In this document: in pieces, positions 11,301-23,200 of the stretch
Numbering within the stretch: position 1 is the stretch's first letter
How the letters are laid out: each line of letters starts with the position of its first letter
Position numbers and translations under genes: made by a program
The notes under the pieces: model-generated
Seen by the model: only the letters and a program-made list of their open reading frames with translations
Database searches by the model: none
Told to the model about the DNA's origin: nothing
Assembly (NCBI RefSeq): GCF_037975245.1
Contig: NC_092573.1
Span: 22,411,265-22,475,264, forward strand
Direction of reading: 5' to 3'
Length of the DNA: 64,000 nt
Source of the DNA: Apostichopus japonicus
Lineage: Eukaryota; Echinodermata; Holothuroidea; Aspidochirotida; Stichopodidae

Positions 11301-14300
11301 GAACAGAGTTGAAGACATGATTTTAATCATTCCCCGGGTAGGGTTGAAATATTTAGCAAGATAACGTCCAGTCTTACCTGAATTGCAGGCACGGTGAGAA
11401 GTTCTGCCATGGCTTCTGTTGCGTACTCTTGAGTTGACTCATCTCTCGATAGACCCAGAGAGATTAACACTTCTAACCTGTCGGCCGAAAAAAACAAGAA
11501 GAAAACGTGATAATTACAACAACAAAATATGAAAAAGTATCATCAGAATAAGGTGTTTCCCACTTATAGAGTTCAAACTGTTGCAGTTTTCATTTCATGG
11601 GGTCTTATAATGTCAGAGGCATTACAAGCACACAACATGTCAGTGGTCAAGGGACTTCCTAGGTCACAGAACACACCACAATTCAAGCAACTATGACCAT
11701 GAACACTTCACAACCAGTGCAGAACAAATGCATTTTCTTTCTGATACAAATCAATGACAGCACATTTGCTAAATACTGCATCTTTGCACACACGTACATA
11801 TTTTGTCTTGCTGCTTATTCAACCCACAGATTTCATGGCTAGGGGCATGACTTGTTACTGAGCAAATGAGGTATGTTTTGACCCTGACAAATCCTAAATA
11901 TCGATAGGTTGGAGAATAAAAAATATAATAAAAATAAAAACTCACCCTCCCTCTGCAACAATCCTGAATTTGCTGTCATCTCCTGTTGTTGACAATGTGG
12001 CCAGTTCAAATGCTGCTGTTCTCTGTTCTTTAACTCTAAAACAAAAAATGAACATAATTTAATCATGTCCAATTAACATTTGTTTGCCTTCATATATAGG
12101 GAGATGAAATATCAAAACTTTCCAATCATTCAGGACATTGAGCTGTTCCTCAATAAAATGAAGACAAGATGTAGTGCTATTGAACCGAGATGATGAGAGG
12201 ATCATGTACAATAGATGACAGGCTTGTAGTATGAGTAAAACCTACAGAAGAATGAGTTCAATTAGAGTTCCCTTGGTCTGAGTACAAATATGATTACAAG
12301 GCTCTAAGCAAGAGTATATTAGATCCTCCTGCAAGCAGGAACTCGCGAAGAAGCCTCATTGGCTTATCAAAGCCGCTAGCTGACCGAAGTCAGTCTCTTA
12401 CATTCATATTTAACGTCCATGATTATGAATTGTCAATTGTCAACAACTCTGTAACTGGAAAACATACATTAATCTGGGCGTGACTCAAACCGGGGACCTT
12501 ATGATTGAAAGGCACCGGCGTTAACCACTGAGCTAACACTCCAGTACATGTATTCTTACACTATTATCTGTGCTGGATTTCCAAAGAGTACAAGTATAGA
12601 TAACTATGTTAGAATACAAGCACAGACTCCCTATAAGTCTGATAGATGCAAGCACATATAGCACAATACAAGCACAGACTCCCTATAAGTCTGATAGATG
12701 AGAGTGCAACCATTGTGTGGAGACAGGGGAGTGAGTAGTAGCACAGTAAACAATTAAAACAATTTCCACGAATGTTGAGCATATAGAGAATATGATGTTA
12801 TTGTGAATGAGTGTGTTTGTCTTCATTAGGTTTTTGTTCTGCTGTGAAGATTTAAAGTCTCACTATGAACAAAACAGGACTTCCATCTGCTTATATCTTG
12901 ATATAGTTGTTTGAAATTCTGAATGTGTGCATGACAAATCACATCCTTTAATGCAACAATGTTACACCCACACGTATATTCAAATTATTGCAATAGCTGA
13001 AAGCAAAATTAGCAAATGGTAATGGCTATGTCGAGACTAACACATTATGTTTAAGGAAACATAAAGCCACTCTAAGAGTAATAATACTGAATCATATCGC
13101 AATATTTTAATAATCAGCAGTTATTTTTACGACGCTTAAGCGACCACAGATGTGGGAGAAACCCACAAGGGCTTATGGATTACAACTTACACATCTGGTG
13201 GCTTCCAATTCGATATTTTAACTCAAATTTGGAATCTTTTCAATTTAGAATGTCATTTCAGATGGGAAACCGTAGATTGCTCTACGGATGAAAAACCCAC
13301 CTTACTATGACCCGGCCATGGAATCGAACCAGGAACCTCCCGATTGCGAAGCCTCATTGCCTCAAATGCCACCGCCTTTATCCACTTGGCCACAGCACCG
13401 GTATTCAAATATTGATAGGATGTTACATATAACTACAAGCTCCCTCCTTTTGACTCAAATCTTTGTTACAATATTGTCATTCTTTAGCAATTGGATGTTA
13501 TATTTGTTTAGCTGACCTTCATCCAGACTACTACTTCTCTGTTCAATAAATATCAGTCCATTTCAATAATAGTCAATATAACCATATCAGATTCCATATG
13601 TTCATCGGTCCATTGAATAAATCCTGCGTTGCAACAGATTCCAGAAACCTTGGATGGGGTAAAATGAGAAGTAGAGAGGCAGACGGAACTGAGCAAGGAC
13701 TTTGATAAAATGGCGGCTACCAAGAGCTCTGAATACCTTAGAGTGAGAGTGTAGTGGGTAGACAGGGAAGTGAAAAATTACCACAACACAAGATATCAAG
13801 TTTTATATCAAATTCACTACTGAAGACAAAACACAACTTAAAAAGGTCTGCTAGGTGAACTATTTGTTTATATCATTCAGTAGAACGTTCTGTCTGCTTG
13901 AATCTGGCTTCAATCAAGTGCGTACTCACCTGCTCGATCGAGCGGCCTGGATTACCTTCTCTACATCCCGTGTGATGACCAGGTACTTCTCCAGGTAATC
14001 CCCCACGAGGAAGCCAAAGTTTTTCAGGAGGGTCAGAGCAGTTGTGCAGACACCGAATAGGTAGATGGCATGAATCACGAAGAAGACCATGGAGTAGATG
14101 TGGCCAACATACTGAGATGAACAACTATTGGTGGTGGAACTCGCTGTATCTGGATTGTCAACGCAATCGAATTGCTGAACACGAATAAAAAAGAAAATCA
14201 TCACAACATATCGTTATCATTTGAGACTGGGGTTAAGTCTCAAGTTATGGCTGGGTGGCTCAGTTTGTAGAGTGCTTGTGTCCTATCATACTGAGTTCAC

Positions 14301-17300
14301 TAAGGTCAGAGTTTCTCAGTTATCAAGCTTCCTGGCACTGCAACTGACAATACCTACTCCCCCAACCTCTCCATCCCACTCCCACTCATCTCACACACAC
14401 ACCATCTGACTTGAGAGTATGCAGGGAAAAGGAACAATTTCATAAAAGTTATGCATACTACCAACATAAATTAACAGGGAAAGAAAATCATATATATATT
14501 TTTTTTGGGGGGGAAGTGGGGGGTGGGGAATTATCCAACTCACTCACTACTACTCCATTTATCAGATTTAAATAGGCCTACTTACAAAGATGGAGAGAAA
14601 TGACAGAACAGTAAGAGCTACCGTTGCACCCCAGTTCAACAGCAACAACACAGCAAAGATGATCATGAATCGTCTCGGCCTACAAGAGAGAGAGAATCAA
14701 AGATGTGTCACGTTTATTTCTGAAATGATGGTTTCAATTCTGATTTGTACTTCTACTTTCCTAAATGTTGTAAAAAAGTTTTAAACTAAGTTTTTACAAC
14801 TAAAACTGAATTGTCAACATGTAAAATATTGTTTTAAACAGTATCATGGAAGCTTGACAGTGTGGCCTGATAGCAAAGTAACTTACACATGGCTAGGAAA
14901 TAGACCTCAAACTATCAAGAATATTGCTGGTGAGACTACAAGCGAAACAGTAAACATGATATATAGAGGCAGCAGTTTTACTACTAGAGCAAAGTCATTT
15001 CTAATTGCCAAAGGTTAGGATGAACTGAGAAAGAATAACTGACATTATGACACGTATCCTTTTCATTTCACACATGCGCAGCATGATCGCTATTTAATGC
15101 ATCGCATTTAATTCAAGATATTACTCACAATTATTTCTGCAGCTCATTACCTGTTTACAACTTTGCTTTCAAATTTTATCTTTTAAGAAAGGTAAAGCCT
15201 ACTGAATGTTTCAGCGCTTGTATATATACCTGAAATCAAGTAATATGGAAGACTCTAAACGACTTCTTTTGTTCCCTAATCAAAATAAATTCACTCACCA
15301 AAGACTTGAAGTACCGACGAATCCCCCTCTGTGCGTGTAAGTCGGACATCTCAGCACCGCATAGAGCGTGACGATAAAATTCCAGATGCCAGCGTACCAG
15401 TAAGTGGTGAAGAAGGCGAACAGTACAAAGAGCCAGCTGACATATAAAGAACCCTGTAATGAAGAACAAGCCAGGAGATAACTGAAAACAAAAGGTGGTC
15501 AATAAAGTGCCCACTTTCAGCATGGTTCAAATTGCTAGATGTTCTCAAAATAACTTACCACAGTGTTAATATCCTCTGATTCATTCTTAGAAATTAGAGA
15601 GTGTACAATTACACAAGTTAACACCACAGAAAAACAAAAATCTTTGAGTGTGGCAGGAAAAAAAGCTTGTTTAAAGACATTGAAGAATCACCCCAAACCA
15701 TGTGCCGCCATCTGAAAAGTTAACTTTCCGTTGCTTGCAAGTCAAGTTATTTTTGTGTCGCTACAAAGTGCAGACAGTAATGAAACGTGATACCTTGTTA
15801 TCTTTTATCTAGACCTGAGATGTCTATCGCTGCTTTGTACACTGTGTTGTGGGTATTGACCATAGCTGCATGTATTGATTGTGCACTAGTGTCTAATTTA
15901 GCAAGATGTGTGTGAATTATCTGGGATCGATGGTGATGTCTAGCACTTCTGTTACACCTCATTTGAAACTAGGTCAGATTTCCGGCATGAGACGTTTCTT
16001 TGTGCGCGAGTCTTCAATGCCTTTAAGTTTCAACACTAGAGACTTTTATTTGACTTTCTAAGTTTCTAGTATATTTGGTGGTTATAGTTATGACCCTTAA
16101 GGTATGCTGTATTGGCCCCAAATATGCTAGATATTCAAACATGGTCACCTTTGGTCAAAATTCTTGAACCCTTTTTCATACCACCTTCCAGGAAATTTTA
16201 CTCACTTAGACATTCAGTCATGTTGTGTGTTCCTTAAAAATTGTCTGAGAACAATTTGGAGAGTAAAGCCCTCCAGGAAAGTACTTTTTGTAAACTTCTA
16301 GCAATTATAGCGTGCTATAATTTTGGGGCTCATACTGACTACCTTTAAATGGCGTGTAACTTATACACCTTTACCTGCGGATCCCTTTGATATCTGAGTC
16401 AAGCTCCCCCTTCTTAATTGCTATAAGACCTCATGAAGTGTATCTTCTTGAAGAGGTGCAATCGACTAGTAATTGGCATGCAAAATTTCGATAACAATAT
16501 TTACATCAGACCAGATTTATATTTGAAATTAGAGAAGATTAAGGTATATCTCCAATGAATTTCAAAGCATTGTAGGAGGAAGGTTGAGTGCTGATACTGA
16601 TGGGGTACTAACAGAATATTCATTAGGTATAAAGCTATTTTTGATTGTAACACTAATGCACCAATGACAAAGCCTTTGGTCTGATGTACAATTTACCTGA
16701 CCAGAGGCATAATATAATTGCAAACACCACAGGTTTGCTCTGATAAGAAAGACATCTGTCAAGTTAGATGACTGTTTGCAACTCGTTTCACTAAATGGGT
16801 CATGCTGTGTTTGATCTTATCTAACCTTGAAATCTCTGAGGATAGTTTCCCTCCATTTTAAGAGCATCACTTCCTTCAAGAGAGCTTTGGTGATCTCTTC
16901 ACTGTGTCCTGCCCCACCAGCGTCAGGGTCTTGCCTGCCGTCGAGAACGTCCTCTAACTTTACGAAAGACTGTATTGAGAAAGAACAGGAATTAAGTTGA
17001 GCGTCAGAATGTTTCTTTATACGTCTGATAATGGTCCTGATGTCCATTTATTTACAATTTACAATTGAGAACTGTGATCATTTCAATGAACACTAGAGAA
17101 CATGATGTAAGAAGAGTACAGGCATATTAACAAAATGTGTGATTTGAATACAAAAAGAAATTTGAAGTCAATATCTGAACATGGTAAGAGCTTTGGGTTC
17201 AGGACACATGTAGATAATGGCCAAATTATGAAATGGAATAAATTTAAAGTAGTTAATTCACCTCAGAACGCTTTGACATGGGAATCATTTTAACGATGCA

Positions 17301-18553
17301 CCGGTCACCAATTCTGTAGTCATCCAGAGTATATGAATCTCTCAGAAATTGACCTTTGAACCTCAAGCGGAACTGATGGTTTTCCCGTCCCATGTCATAC
17401 AGCAAGTGTAGTAGCTTAGCCCTTACACGGGCCAAAGTTTCTGTTTGGGTGCATTGCACTATAAAGGTGTGCACCTAACGAGGAGAATAAAAGAACATAG
17501 GAATCTCGTAGACAAAAGCATGTAGTTACAGTTAAAACAAATTTAGTAAAAGGTCTAGCCTGGGCTAGCTCTAAACTAAAAGTAGCACTGTTCCACGCAT
17601 AAGCGTTGTGGTCAAGTGGTTAAGGCAGTGGACTTGTGATCTAAGGATTACAGGTTCGAACCCTGGCCAGATCACTGCGTTGTGTCCTTTGGCAAGGCGC
17701 TTTATCTCCATTGCCTCTCTTCACCCAGGTGTATAAATGGGGACCTGCGAGGTAACTTGTAAAATATAGTTGCGTGCGCCGGTTTGTGGCTGCACCCTAT
17801 GGGAAGTCCCCCGGGGACACATGGTTGTGGTGCACTGTGGTGCCCCAGGAGAGATTGGTTGAATTGTGCACACTTTGGTGTGTCAAGTTACCAATGACCA
17901 GGGTTGTAATTTTGTAAGGTGCCATTGAATGTTTGTTTACGTGCAATAATGAGCACCATATAAGTGTTATAATTATTATTATATTATTATTTATCATTTT
18001 CATCCGTTTATTGTAACTGAGCCACCAAACTCCCACCGGAGATTTTTTTTTTTAAATCATTATTTGTCGAACTTACCATTAAATGTTTTTTTTTTGGTTT
18101 TAAAATCATTAGAACACATTTATCCAACGTAAAATATGAGTAACTTAGCAAACTGCCTGAATATCCTGAACGAAAATTGCAGTTTCATACTTTGAATGTA
18201 TCTGTTAAAACTAAATCAGTTAAAGTGTATCCATTCCAAAGTGGCTATTCTTACGACTAGTTGTAAGAATAATTTCCGACTACGCAGTTGCTATTTTCAT
18301 GACCAGGAGTACTATTTTTACGACGAGGAGTAACAATAATTTGCGGTTAGGGTTAGGGTAAGGGTTAGGATTGAGGTTTAGGGTTAGGTTTAGGGTTAGG
18401 GTTACCCCTACTACATGCGCAGTTGCTTTATTTACTTTACTGCACTTGAATTTGCCTTTGTCGTAAGAATAGTTTATAAATAATTGTTACGACTCGTCGT
18501 AAGAATAGCCACGGCCTATACATTCTGCAACGGCTCCTTACCAAATCCGTCAT
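5362..18553 (-). CDS. Ubiquitin-like / multi-pass membrane / armadillo-repeat protein, 711 aa, 13 coding exons
   Basis: Coding exons, from the start: 18542-18553, 17262-17474, 16826-16969, 15299-15453, 14586-14679, 13930-14174, 11946-12035, 11378-11477, 10526-10802, 9408-9517, 8039-8143, 6802-6932, 5362-5821. Every junction has AG/GT and keeps phase (2136 nt). Residues about 5-72 form a ubiquitin-like fold: FKGQFLRDSYTLDDYRIGD aligns with the K48-side loop and strand of ubiquitin, with no Gly-Gly tail. Hydrophobic segments lie at about 126-157, 178-206 and 229-268. Residues about 289-558 are alpha-helical armadillo-like repeats (EQRTAAFELATL, EYATEAMAELL, LVQEAATALSYIV). The last exon ends in Ser-rich 39-residue repeats. 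I do not recognise a named family. A role as a membrane-anchored scaffold is inference only. The start ATG is in a 4-codon first exon, so the true start is less sure than the rest. Confidence 0.82.
5365..5667 (-). repeat. Coding 117-bp tandem repeat (39-residue units) in the UBL/ARM gene tail
   Basis: Residues 611-649 and 650-688 are two 39-residue copies, each with GSxSxLK(K/R)K, then SVDKK, then LGSxSSLxK. A shortened third copy (689-711) follows. DNA units are 5551-5667, 5434-5550 and 5365-5433. The tail is rich in Ser, Lys and Gly and predicted disordered by composition. Confidence 0.85.
6060..6182. repeat. AT-rich cryptic simple repeat
   Basis: A run made almost only of AATTAAATT-type words, in the last intron of the minus-strand UBL/ARM gene. 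Confidence 0.7.
7000..7366 (+). mobile_element. MITE with TTAA-type ends, copy 1
   Basis: Begins TTAAAGGGTGTGAAGAC and ends GAGTCTTCAATGCCTTTA, whose reverse complement matches the start, giving terminal inverted repeats. About 360 bp long with no reading frame. Copies at 9872-10226 (same orientation) and 15671-16026 (inverted) share the interior. The right TTAA is mutated to TTAT here. It lies in an intron of the UBL/ARM gene. Confidence 0.7.
8425..9171. repeat. 68-bp minisatellite, about 11 copies
   Basis: The word ACTACAAGCAG recurs at about 8458, 8527, 8593, 8661, 8729, 8797, 8865, 8933, 9001, 9069 and 9137, so the period is 66-70 bp on the left and settles at exactly 68 bp. Rightmost copies are nearly identical, and the left edge is more diverged. 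It lies in the intron between UBL/ARM exons 9408-9517 and 8039-8143. Confidence 0.92.
9791..9875. repeat. TTAA-bounded 85-bp unit, left copy flanking MITE copy 2
   Basis: Starts and ends with TTAA and shares most of its length with 10223-10310, including GTCCTTTGTAAA and GCAGATGAACCAGCAGTAGA. The two copies sit directly on each side of the TTAA-type MITE. Confidence 0.7.
9872..10226 (+). mobile_element. MITE with TTAA target duplication, copy 2
   Basis: TTAA at both ends (9872-9875 and 10223-10226). Terminal inverted repeats read TTAAAGG..GAAGACTCGC. The interior matches the copies at 7000 and 15671. A TTAA target site is typical of piggyBac-like and Kolobok-like elements. Superfamily is not determined. 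Confidence 0.75.
10223..10310. repeat. TTAA-bounded 88-bp unit, right copy flanking MITE copy 2
   Basis: Partner of 9791-9875, in the same orientation, and it also ends in TTAA (10307-10310). Confidence 0.7.
12310..12546 (-). mobile_element. tRNA-derived SINE, minus strand
   Basis: On the minus strand, starting near 12546, an A-box-like TTAGCTCAGTGGTTAACGCC is followed by a B-box-like GGTTTGAGTC (about 12492-12501). A non-tRNA body reaches to about 12310. It is too diverged and too poor in stems for a functional tRNA. It lies in a UBL/ARM intron. Confidence 0.6.
12613..12701. repeat. Short direct duplication
   Basis: A 39-bp segment starting CAAGCACAGACTCCCTATAAG occurs twice, about 50 bp apart, ending each time in GTCTGATAGATG. 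Confidence 0.8.
13120..13402 (-). mobile_element. tRNA-derived SINE, second family, minus strand
   Basis: Reading the minus strand from 13402: GTGGCCAAGTGGATAAAGG (A-box-like), then GGTTCGATTCC (B box, about 13314-13324), then a unique body to about 13120. The anticodon region is longer than in a normal tRNA, so this is a SINE rather than a tRNA gene. Confidence 0.6.
14238..14310 (+). mobile_element. Possible decayed tRNA-like SINE head
   Basis: GGCTGGGTGGCTCAGTTTGT resembles a tRNA 5' half with A box. The B-box position is degenerate. A C-rich run follows. Confidence 0.3.
15671..16026 (-). mobile_element. MITE with TTAA target duplication, copy 3 (inverted)
   Basis: TTAA at 15671-15674 and 16023-16026. 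Sequence is the reverse complement of the copies at 7000 and 9872, with shared blocks such as AGTTAACTTTCCGTTGCTTGC. It lies in a UBL/ARM intron. Confidence 0.75.
17601..17995 (+). mobile_element. tRNA-derived SINE with ATT-rich tail
   Basis: The tRNA-like head has A box TGGTCAAGTGG (17609-17619) and B box GGTTCGAACCC (17653-17663), with a TGT triplet at the anticodon position inside a 4-bp stem. A body with CTTTGGCAAGGCGCTTTAT and GGTGTATAAATGGG follows, then a 3' tail of ATT repeats (about 17969-17995). This body style is common in SINEs of marine invertebrates. It lies in intron 1 of the UBL/ARM gene. Confidence 0.8.
18241..18512. mobile_element. Small TIR element with telomere-like TTAGGG core
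   Basis: Left end GTGGCTATTCTTACGAC (18241-18257) is the exact reverse complement of the right end at 18496-18512, and similarity continues inward for about 10 bp. The interior holds a degenerate TTAGGG run. No obvious target duplication was seen. It ends about 30 bp from exon 1 of the UBL/ARM gene. Confidence 0.75.
18345..18405 (+). repeat. Interstitial telomere-like (TTAGGG)n tract
   Basis: About ten units of TTAGGG and variants (GTAAGGG, TTTAGGG, TTAGGA) in 60 bp, enclosed by the terminal inverted repeats above. Confidence 0.85.
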
Positions 18554-19897
18554 GGTCTTCTTCTTACACCAAGGCTGACCAGACAGAGGGGGTTTTGTGA
18601 ATGATGAAACAAGGATCAATATTTGTTGTAGCGAGATCAAACGTTAGGCTGAACGTTGGTCTTTACGGTATACATAGTCTACAGCAGTCCTACCATTAAG
18701 TGCCATGGGTCCTAGCCTAGGCCTACTCACTCCACAGCAATAGCACTAAGTTACTAACGTTCGGTAAAGCCTACATTTGTTTATTGTTGGAGGTCTTACC
18801 ACAAATGCACTGCTTTCAATATACAACAACATTTTTAATATTGTTGTGTGCACATCTTCGCAATTTCTTGTCAACCAGATCAAGCTGACGGATTTGAAAT
18901 GGTTCTTCAATGTCAATTTCGCGGAGTTATTGTACACTATCCACGAACGCTTTCATGAGCCTATGCTATGGTTGTAGTGTTTACATACGCTTACGCGTCT
19001 GCATGACGTAATGATAGTCCAGGTAACGTTGACGTCACTGAATTCTGCGTTTTAACAACCTACACTGTACGTACCGTCTATCCTTTGCTGCGAGTAGTCT
19101 GGGCTGGGCCTTATACTGACCCCTGAAAGTTTCCCCAATCATGCTTAATTCAGAGTGTAATGCTTCAATTAGATTTTAACTTTTGTTCAGACTTCAACAC
19201 AAGGAGTCTATATTAACACATTGCATAAATGTCCGGGAACACTGGGCCGCGGCCCAAACACCATTTTCGTTATGGGGTGGGGGTTGGGAGGGGTTAAGAT
19301 GCTATATACTTGGTTCTGTGTGAGATTTCTATGAGGATGGCTTACCCTCTCCTTTGGAGTTTTTGTACATATGGAGGGTGCCTGGATGTAAAACGGTGCT
19401 TTTCTTGACAACTTTCGTACAGTGACAGAATTTTAAACTGTGTGGGCTGTACCGTACATGCACGCTACAAATTTATGTATTGTATGGTAGGAATTATATT
19501 TTTTATAGCCTGTCAGTGGAGAGGGGGGGGGGGGGAATGGGCTGATCCCCCTCTTCGTGGGAGAGGGATAAAGAACAACCTTAAATTATACATGGTTGCA
19601 TATCTGGGAATTTTTTTATTAAGATCTATACAGAAGTAGGGGCAACTTAGGAATTTTATCAAGCACTGACTTGTTAGTCTTTATATGCTAAGTTTGGTTG
19701 CTAATGATGCCTTTGAGGCCACTTATAGCAAAGTATTGTACAACTGAATAGCCTATCTTTTCCAACATATTAAGCTTTAACCTTCTGTTCCAAGATGCCA
19801 AATAACAGCACACAAGGATCAACACAAATTAACTTTACATTCTCAAATAAACTAGTTCAAGTGATACTGATTAGTACTTGTATAAAATCATTTTAAC

Positions 19898-20217
19898 CAG
19901 GCGCATAGCCAGAAATTTGCCAAGGGAGGGGCGAACCTGTAGGCAAACTATCAGAGCCGTAGATTCGGCATTGCAAACTATCTAAACGTAGTGCCACCAT
20001 GAGTTGGCGCTATGCATACAAGAAAATTTTGGCTGAAAATGCCTCCCAGATCGCTGGAAATGGCATTTCCCAGGCCTTGTAAGTTGCATCTACGCTTGAA
20101 ATTACTAGCGATATCATAAAAACACAAAACAAAAATTATGCTCAAGGGGGGCTGTTGCCCCCTTTGCCCCCCCCCCGGCTAAGGGGGCAACAGCCCCCCC
20201 CCCCGGCTAGGCGCCTG
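19898..20217. mobile_element. Short hAT-like non-autonomous element, about 320 bp
   Basis: Left end CAGGCGCATAGCC matches the inverted right end GGCTAGGCGCCTG with one mismatch in 13. Flanks ATTTTAAC and ATTTCAAT agree at 6 of 8 positions, compatible with an aged 8-bp target duplication. The interior carries the same ACTATCTAAACG..GCCACCA..GTTGGCGC box as the element at 616. Confidence 0.65.
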
Positions 20218-23200
20218 ATTTCAATATTTAAAACCAGAAAACAAAATCGTTTAGTGGTTATGATGCCTAAACACATTCATAGTGTGGTAAGCCATACATG
20301 TTAATATACATGAACTTGTGCACACCAAAACTAAGAGGATTATCTATTGACTAATGCGGCAACAAATAAAGAAAGGTATCAGGGATCAGTTATCATGTTG
20401 ACAAAGCATCAACCATTTAATTCACTGGTAAGGACTACAGTATAGAATTTTTATTCCAATTCCTATGTGAAATAAACCGTAGACACATAGATTGTATGGA
20501 TGAAAGGAAATTTGGTGTTGCCAAGTTTTGAGTTTGCAAATCCCTTTAAGATTTGTTGTTATAGATTGAGAGCTCTACATGACATTGTTTGAAATACACT
20601 GTAAAATATTTTGACAACCTACAAGTCATCTGGTACAAATTGCCAATTTTTGGCAAATTAAAATAACTTTTTGACACCTTGAAGCTCGGAGGGTGAACTG
20701 GATAATGGCCAAAGACTTGAGGATCCCACACAAATATAGATGGAATATACTTGTACACTGAACTAAGTGAAGTCTAGAGCAGAAATAACTATGAACAAGG
20801 TTTTAATTTACACCCTCTTATATTTGTTTAAACCCAACAGAAAAAGGATACTTTGTAACAGACAAAACAGAAAAAAACAGTACAGGGATAGCTGTAAACA
20901 CTACCAATAAAATCAACATAGGTAATTAATATCGTTAAGAAATCACTGTTAAATAATCTGGGAAATACTAATTAGGAATAAATAAAGTGCACCTGTAAAA
21001 TTCTAAATTAACATCTCTTGCTACTTACTTGTCACAATCATATTTATCCTGACAACTACATCTTGAAAAAACAAAGAGGTCTTTAAAAACATTGTAAGCT
21101 TTATTTATATGTTACAAAATGGTGTTGTGAGATATCAAATACTGGTAAACTTCCACAAATAGTTATACAGTATAATAGAAACTACAGATTCACTAATATC
21201 CTCTCCCTCTTTTATTTTCTTTTGCTTAAAAGTCTGACCCCATGATACTATTTGGAGAAGCATGTTGAAATACTTCTGCTGTAGTTTGTAACATACAAGG
21301 AAAAGGGTTGTGGTGGGAGTTTAAAGTTTCAAACCCACCCTTTCATCTAGCATTGTCTTGTACAAACAGATTTTTGTTGTTGTTCCAACCAATCTGGAAT
21401 GTTTGCCCAGAACCTCAACCTCATTTCCTCTTAAACAAACAAACCTAAAAGGTTTCATATAAAATGTTTCCCTCACACATTCCAAGTGCTCTACTCCTGT
21501 TCAGTAGACCAAATCCCAAATGTTTTTTACTTGACCCTATTAAAAGAAAAGTTCTTCTTGGTATTAAGTGAACTTGCCATAGAAACTTGAGCCCTGTATC
21601 CATCTGCTTCATAAACAAACTATCATATACATTGTTACATCATTGCTATTTACCATAGTAAGGAACTTGTTTTATGAATCAACAAATTATAAATGCTTTT
21701 AAAGATGAAAAATAGAAAATGAAAGCATTGAAAAGTAAGTTGTTGTCAACTCTTTTGCCATTAGTTTCAGCTTCGACTTAAAATCTCTTCATCTGATTCC
21801 TTTCAATCTACCGAGTTATCTTAAGCCGTCGATGATGGGAAATAACGAGGAAACCGAGAAAAAAAAGAAAGAAAAATACTGCTTAATCATCAAAGAGATT
21901 GGTTATGGAATAATATTAAGAAACAAGAAAGAAAAAAAAAATGCTCAAACAGTTTTCCAATAATCAAAATAGTTCCATCTTGAAAAAGTCTTGTTATGGT
22001 ACAGCAATTGACAGATGAAATGAATAGAAAAATAGAACTTAACCATCAAGATCGTGACAGCAACTCGTAAGATTACCGACTAGAACGGAAACTTGGCAGT
22101 TAAAAAGACAACTTTTGATGCAAACCCCCCCTCCCCCCCAAAAAAAAAAACAGACAACAAAGAGGCTGATGTTCTCCTAAAAATTATCTCTGGCTGACAA
22201 GATTTTAACACCAAGAGAGGATGAAAACCTCCACTGTTCTAACTTTTATTTGAATTTATTATTACCTGTTTATCCCAAATGTCATTCAAAGCAGCCAAGC
22301 TCTTTTCAAGAACTATCCAGCATACTTTGTCTACGAGACGACGTCAAATAGCATCTACAATTTCCAGAATGCATTTGCAGAAATTGGGATATATTTCTGT
22401 TGTCTTAAAAATAGTGAATCTAACCATTAGGTACTTCTAAGACCATAAATAGTTCTAAGATAACTGAAAAAGTCAACCATAATGACAAAAAGGCACAAAC
22501 CCCATCCTTTCTCAGATCAAAGTCTAGTTTAACAGAAAGCTTCATGCAAACAGTTATATATTAGGAGAAAATCTGCCATCTGCAATTCCTATCTGTTCTA
22601 CCGCAAAGGTTAGCATTCTTCTGCGATCGTACTTTAGACCCACTAATTAAAAAAAATCATTTACACCCACTCAACACGTAGCCCCAAAGTCAAAACTCTA
22701 AAGTAATAATATCATTTACAACGAAACCAAAAATCATCGACGGTACATTTCTCTTGTATAGCAATCAATATCTTTTCAATTCTGATTTGAGCCACTTTTG
22801 ACAATTGACCAACTTCATTTTCACAGTTTTTACCTTTGTGAACATCTATGGTTAAATTTAAATACTTTTTAAATCGCACGGTAAGCAAGAAAATTCTTGA
22901 TTCCTCTGTACATTCAATTCTGTTTTAATTACTATGCACACCTTTCCATAACATCCATAACAGATGCAGAGAGCAAATATGGAAGTGAATAATAACTTAC
23001 TAACAATTTTGCTTACTTTAGAAATTTATGTGAGATGCTCTCTAGCAGTATAAAGCTTTTTTTTAATAAAGATAATGAAAACATAAGGAACACCCGCTAA
23101 AATCGATAATCAAAGAGGTTATCTTCACATGCTGCATTTCAGAGTTTATAAAGTTATACACCTTGTTGCCTGGTGGACATGGTGAATCCATAATTGCCAT

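Noticed and set aside
15236-15548. Alternative minus-strand frames across UBL/ARM exon 4
   Set aside because: Only the frame reading YVSWLFVLFAFF fits the phase of both neighbouring exons and gives a membrane segment.
17603-17674. Free-standing tRNA gene (TGT at the anticodon position)
   Set aside because: The stems are imperfect and the sequence continues into a SINE body and ATT tail, so it is a tRNA-derived SINE head.
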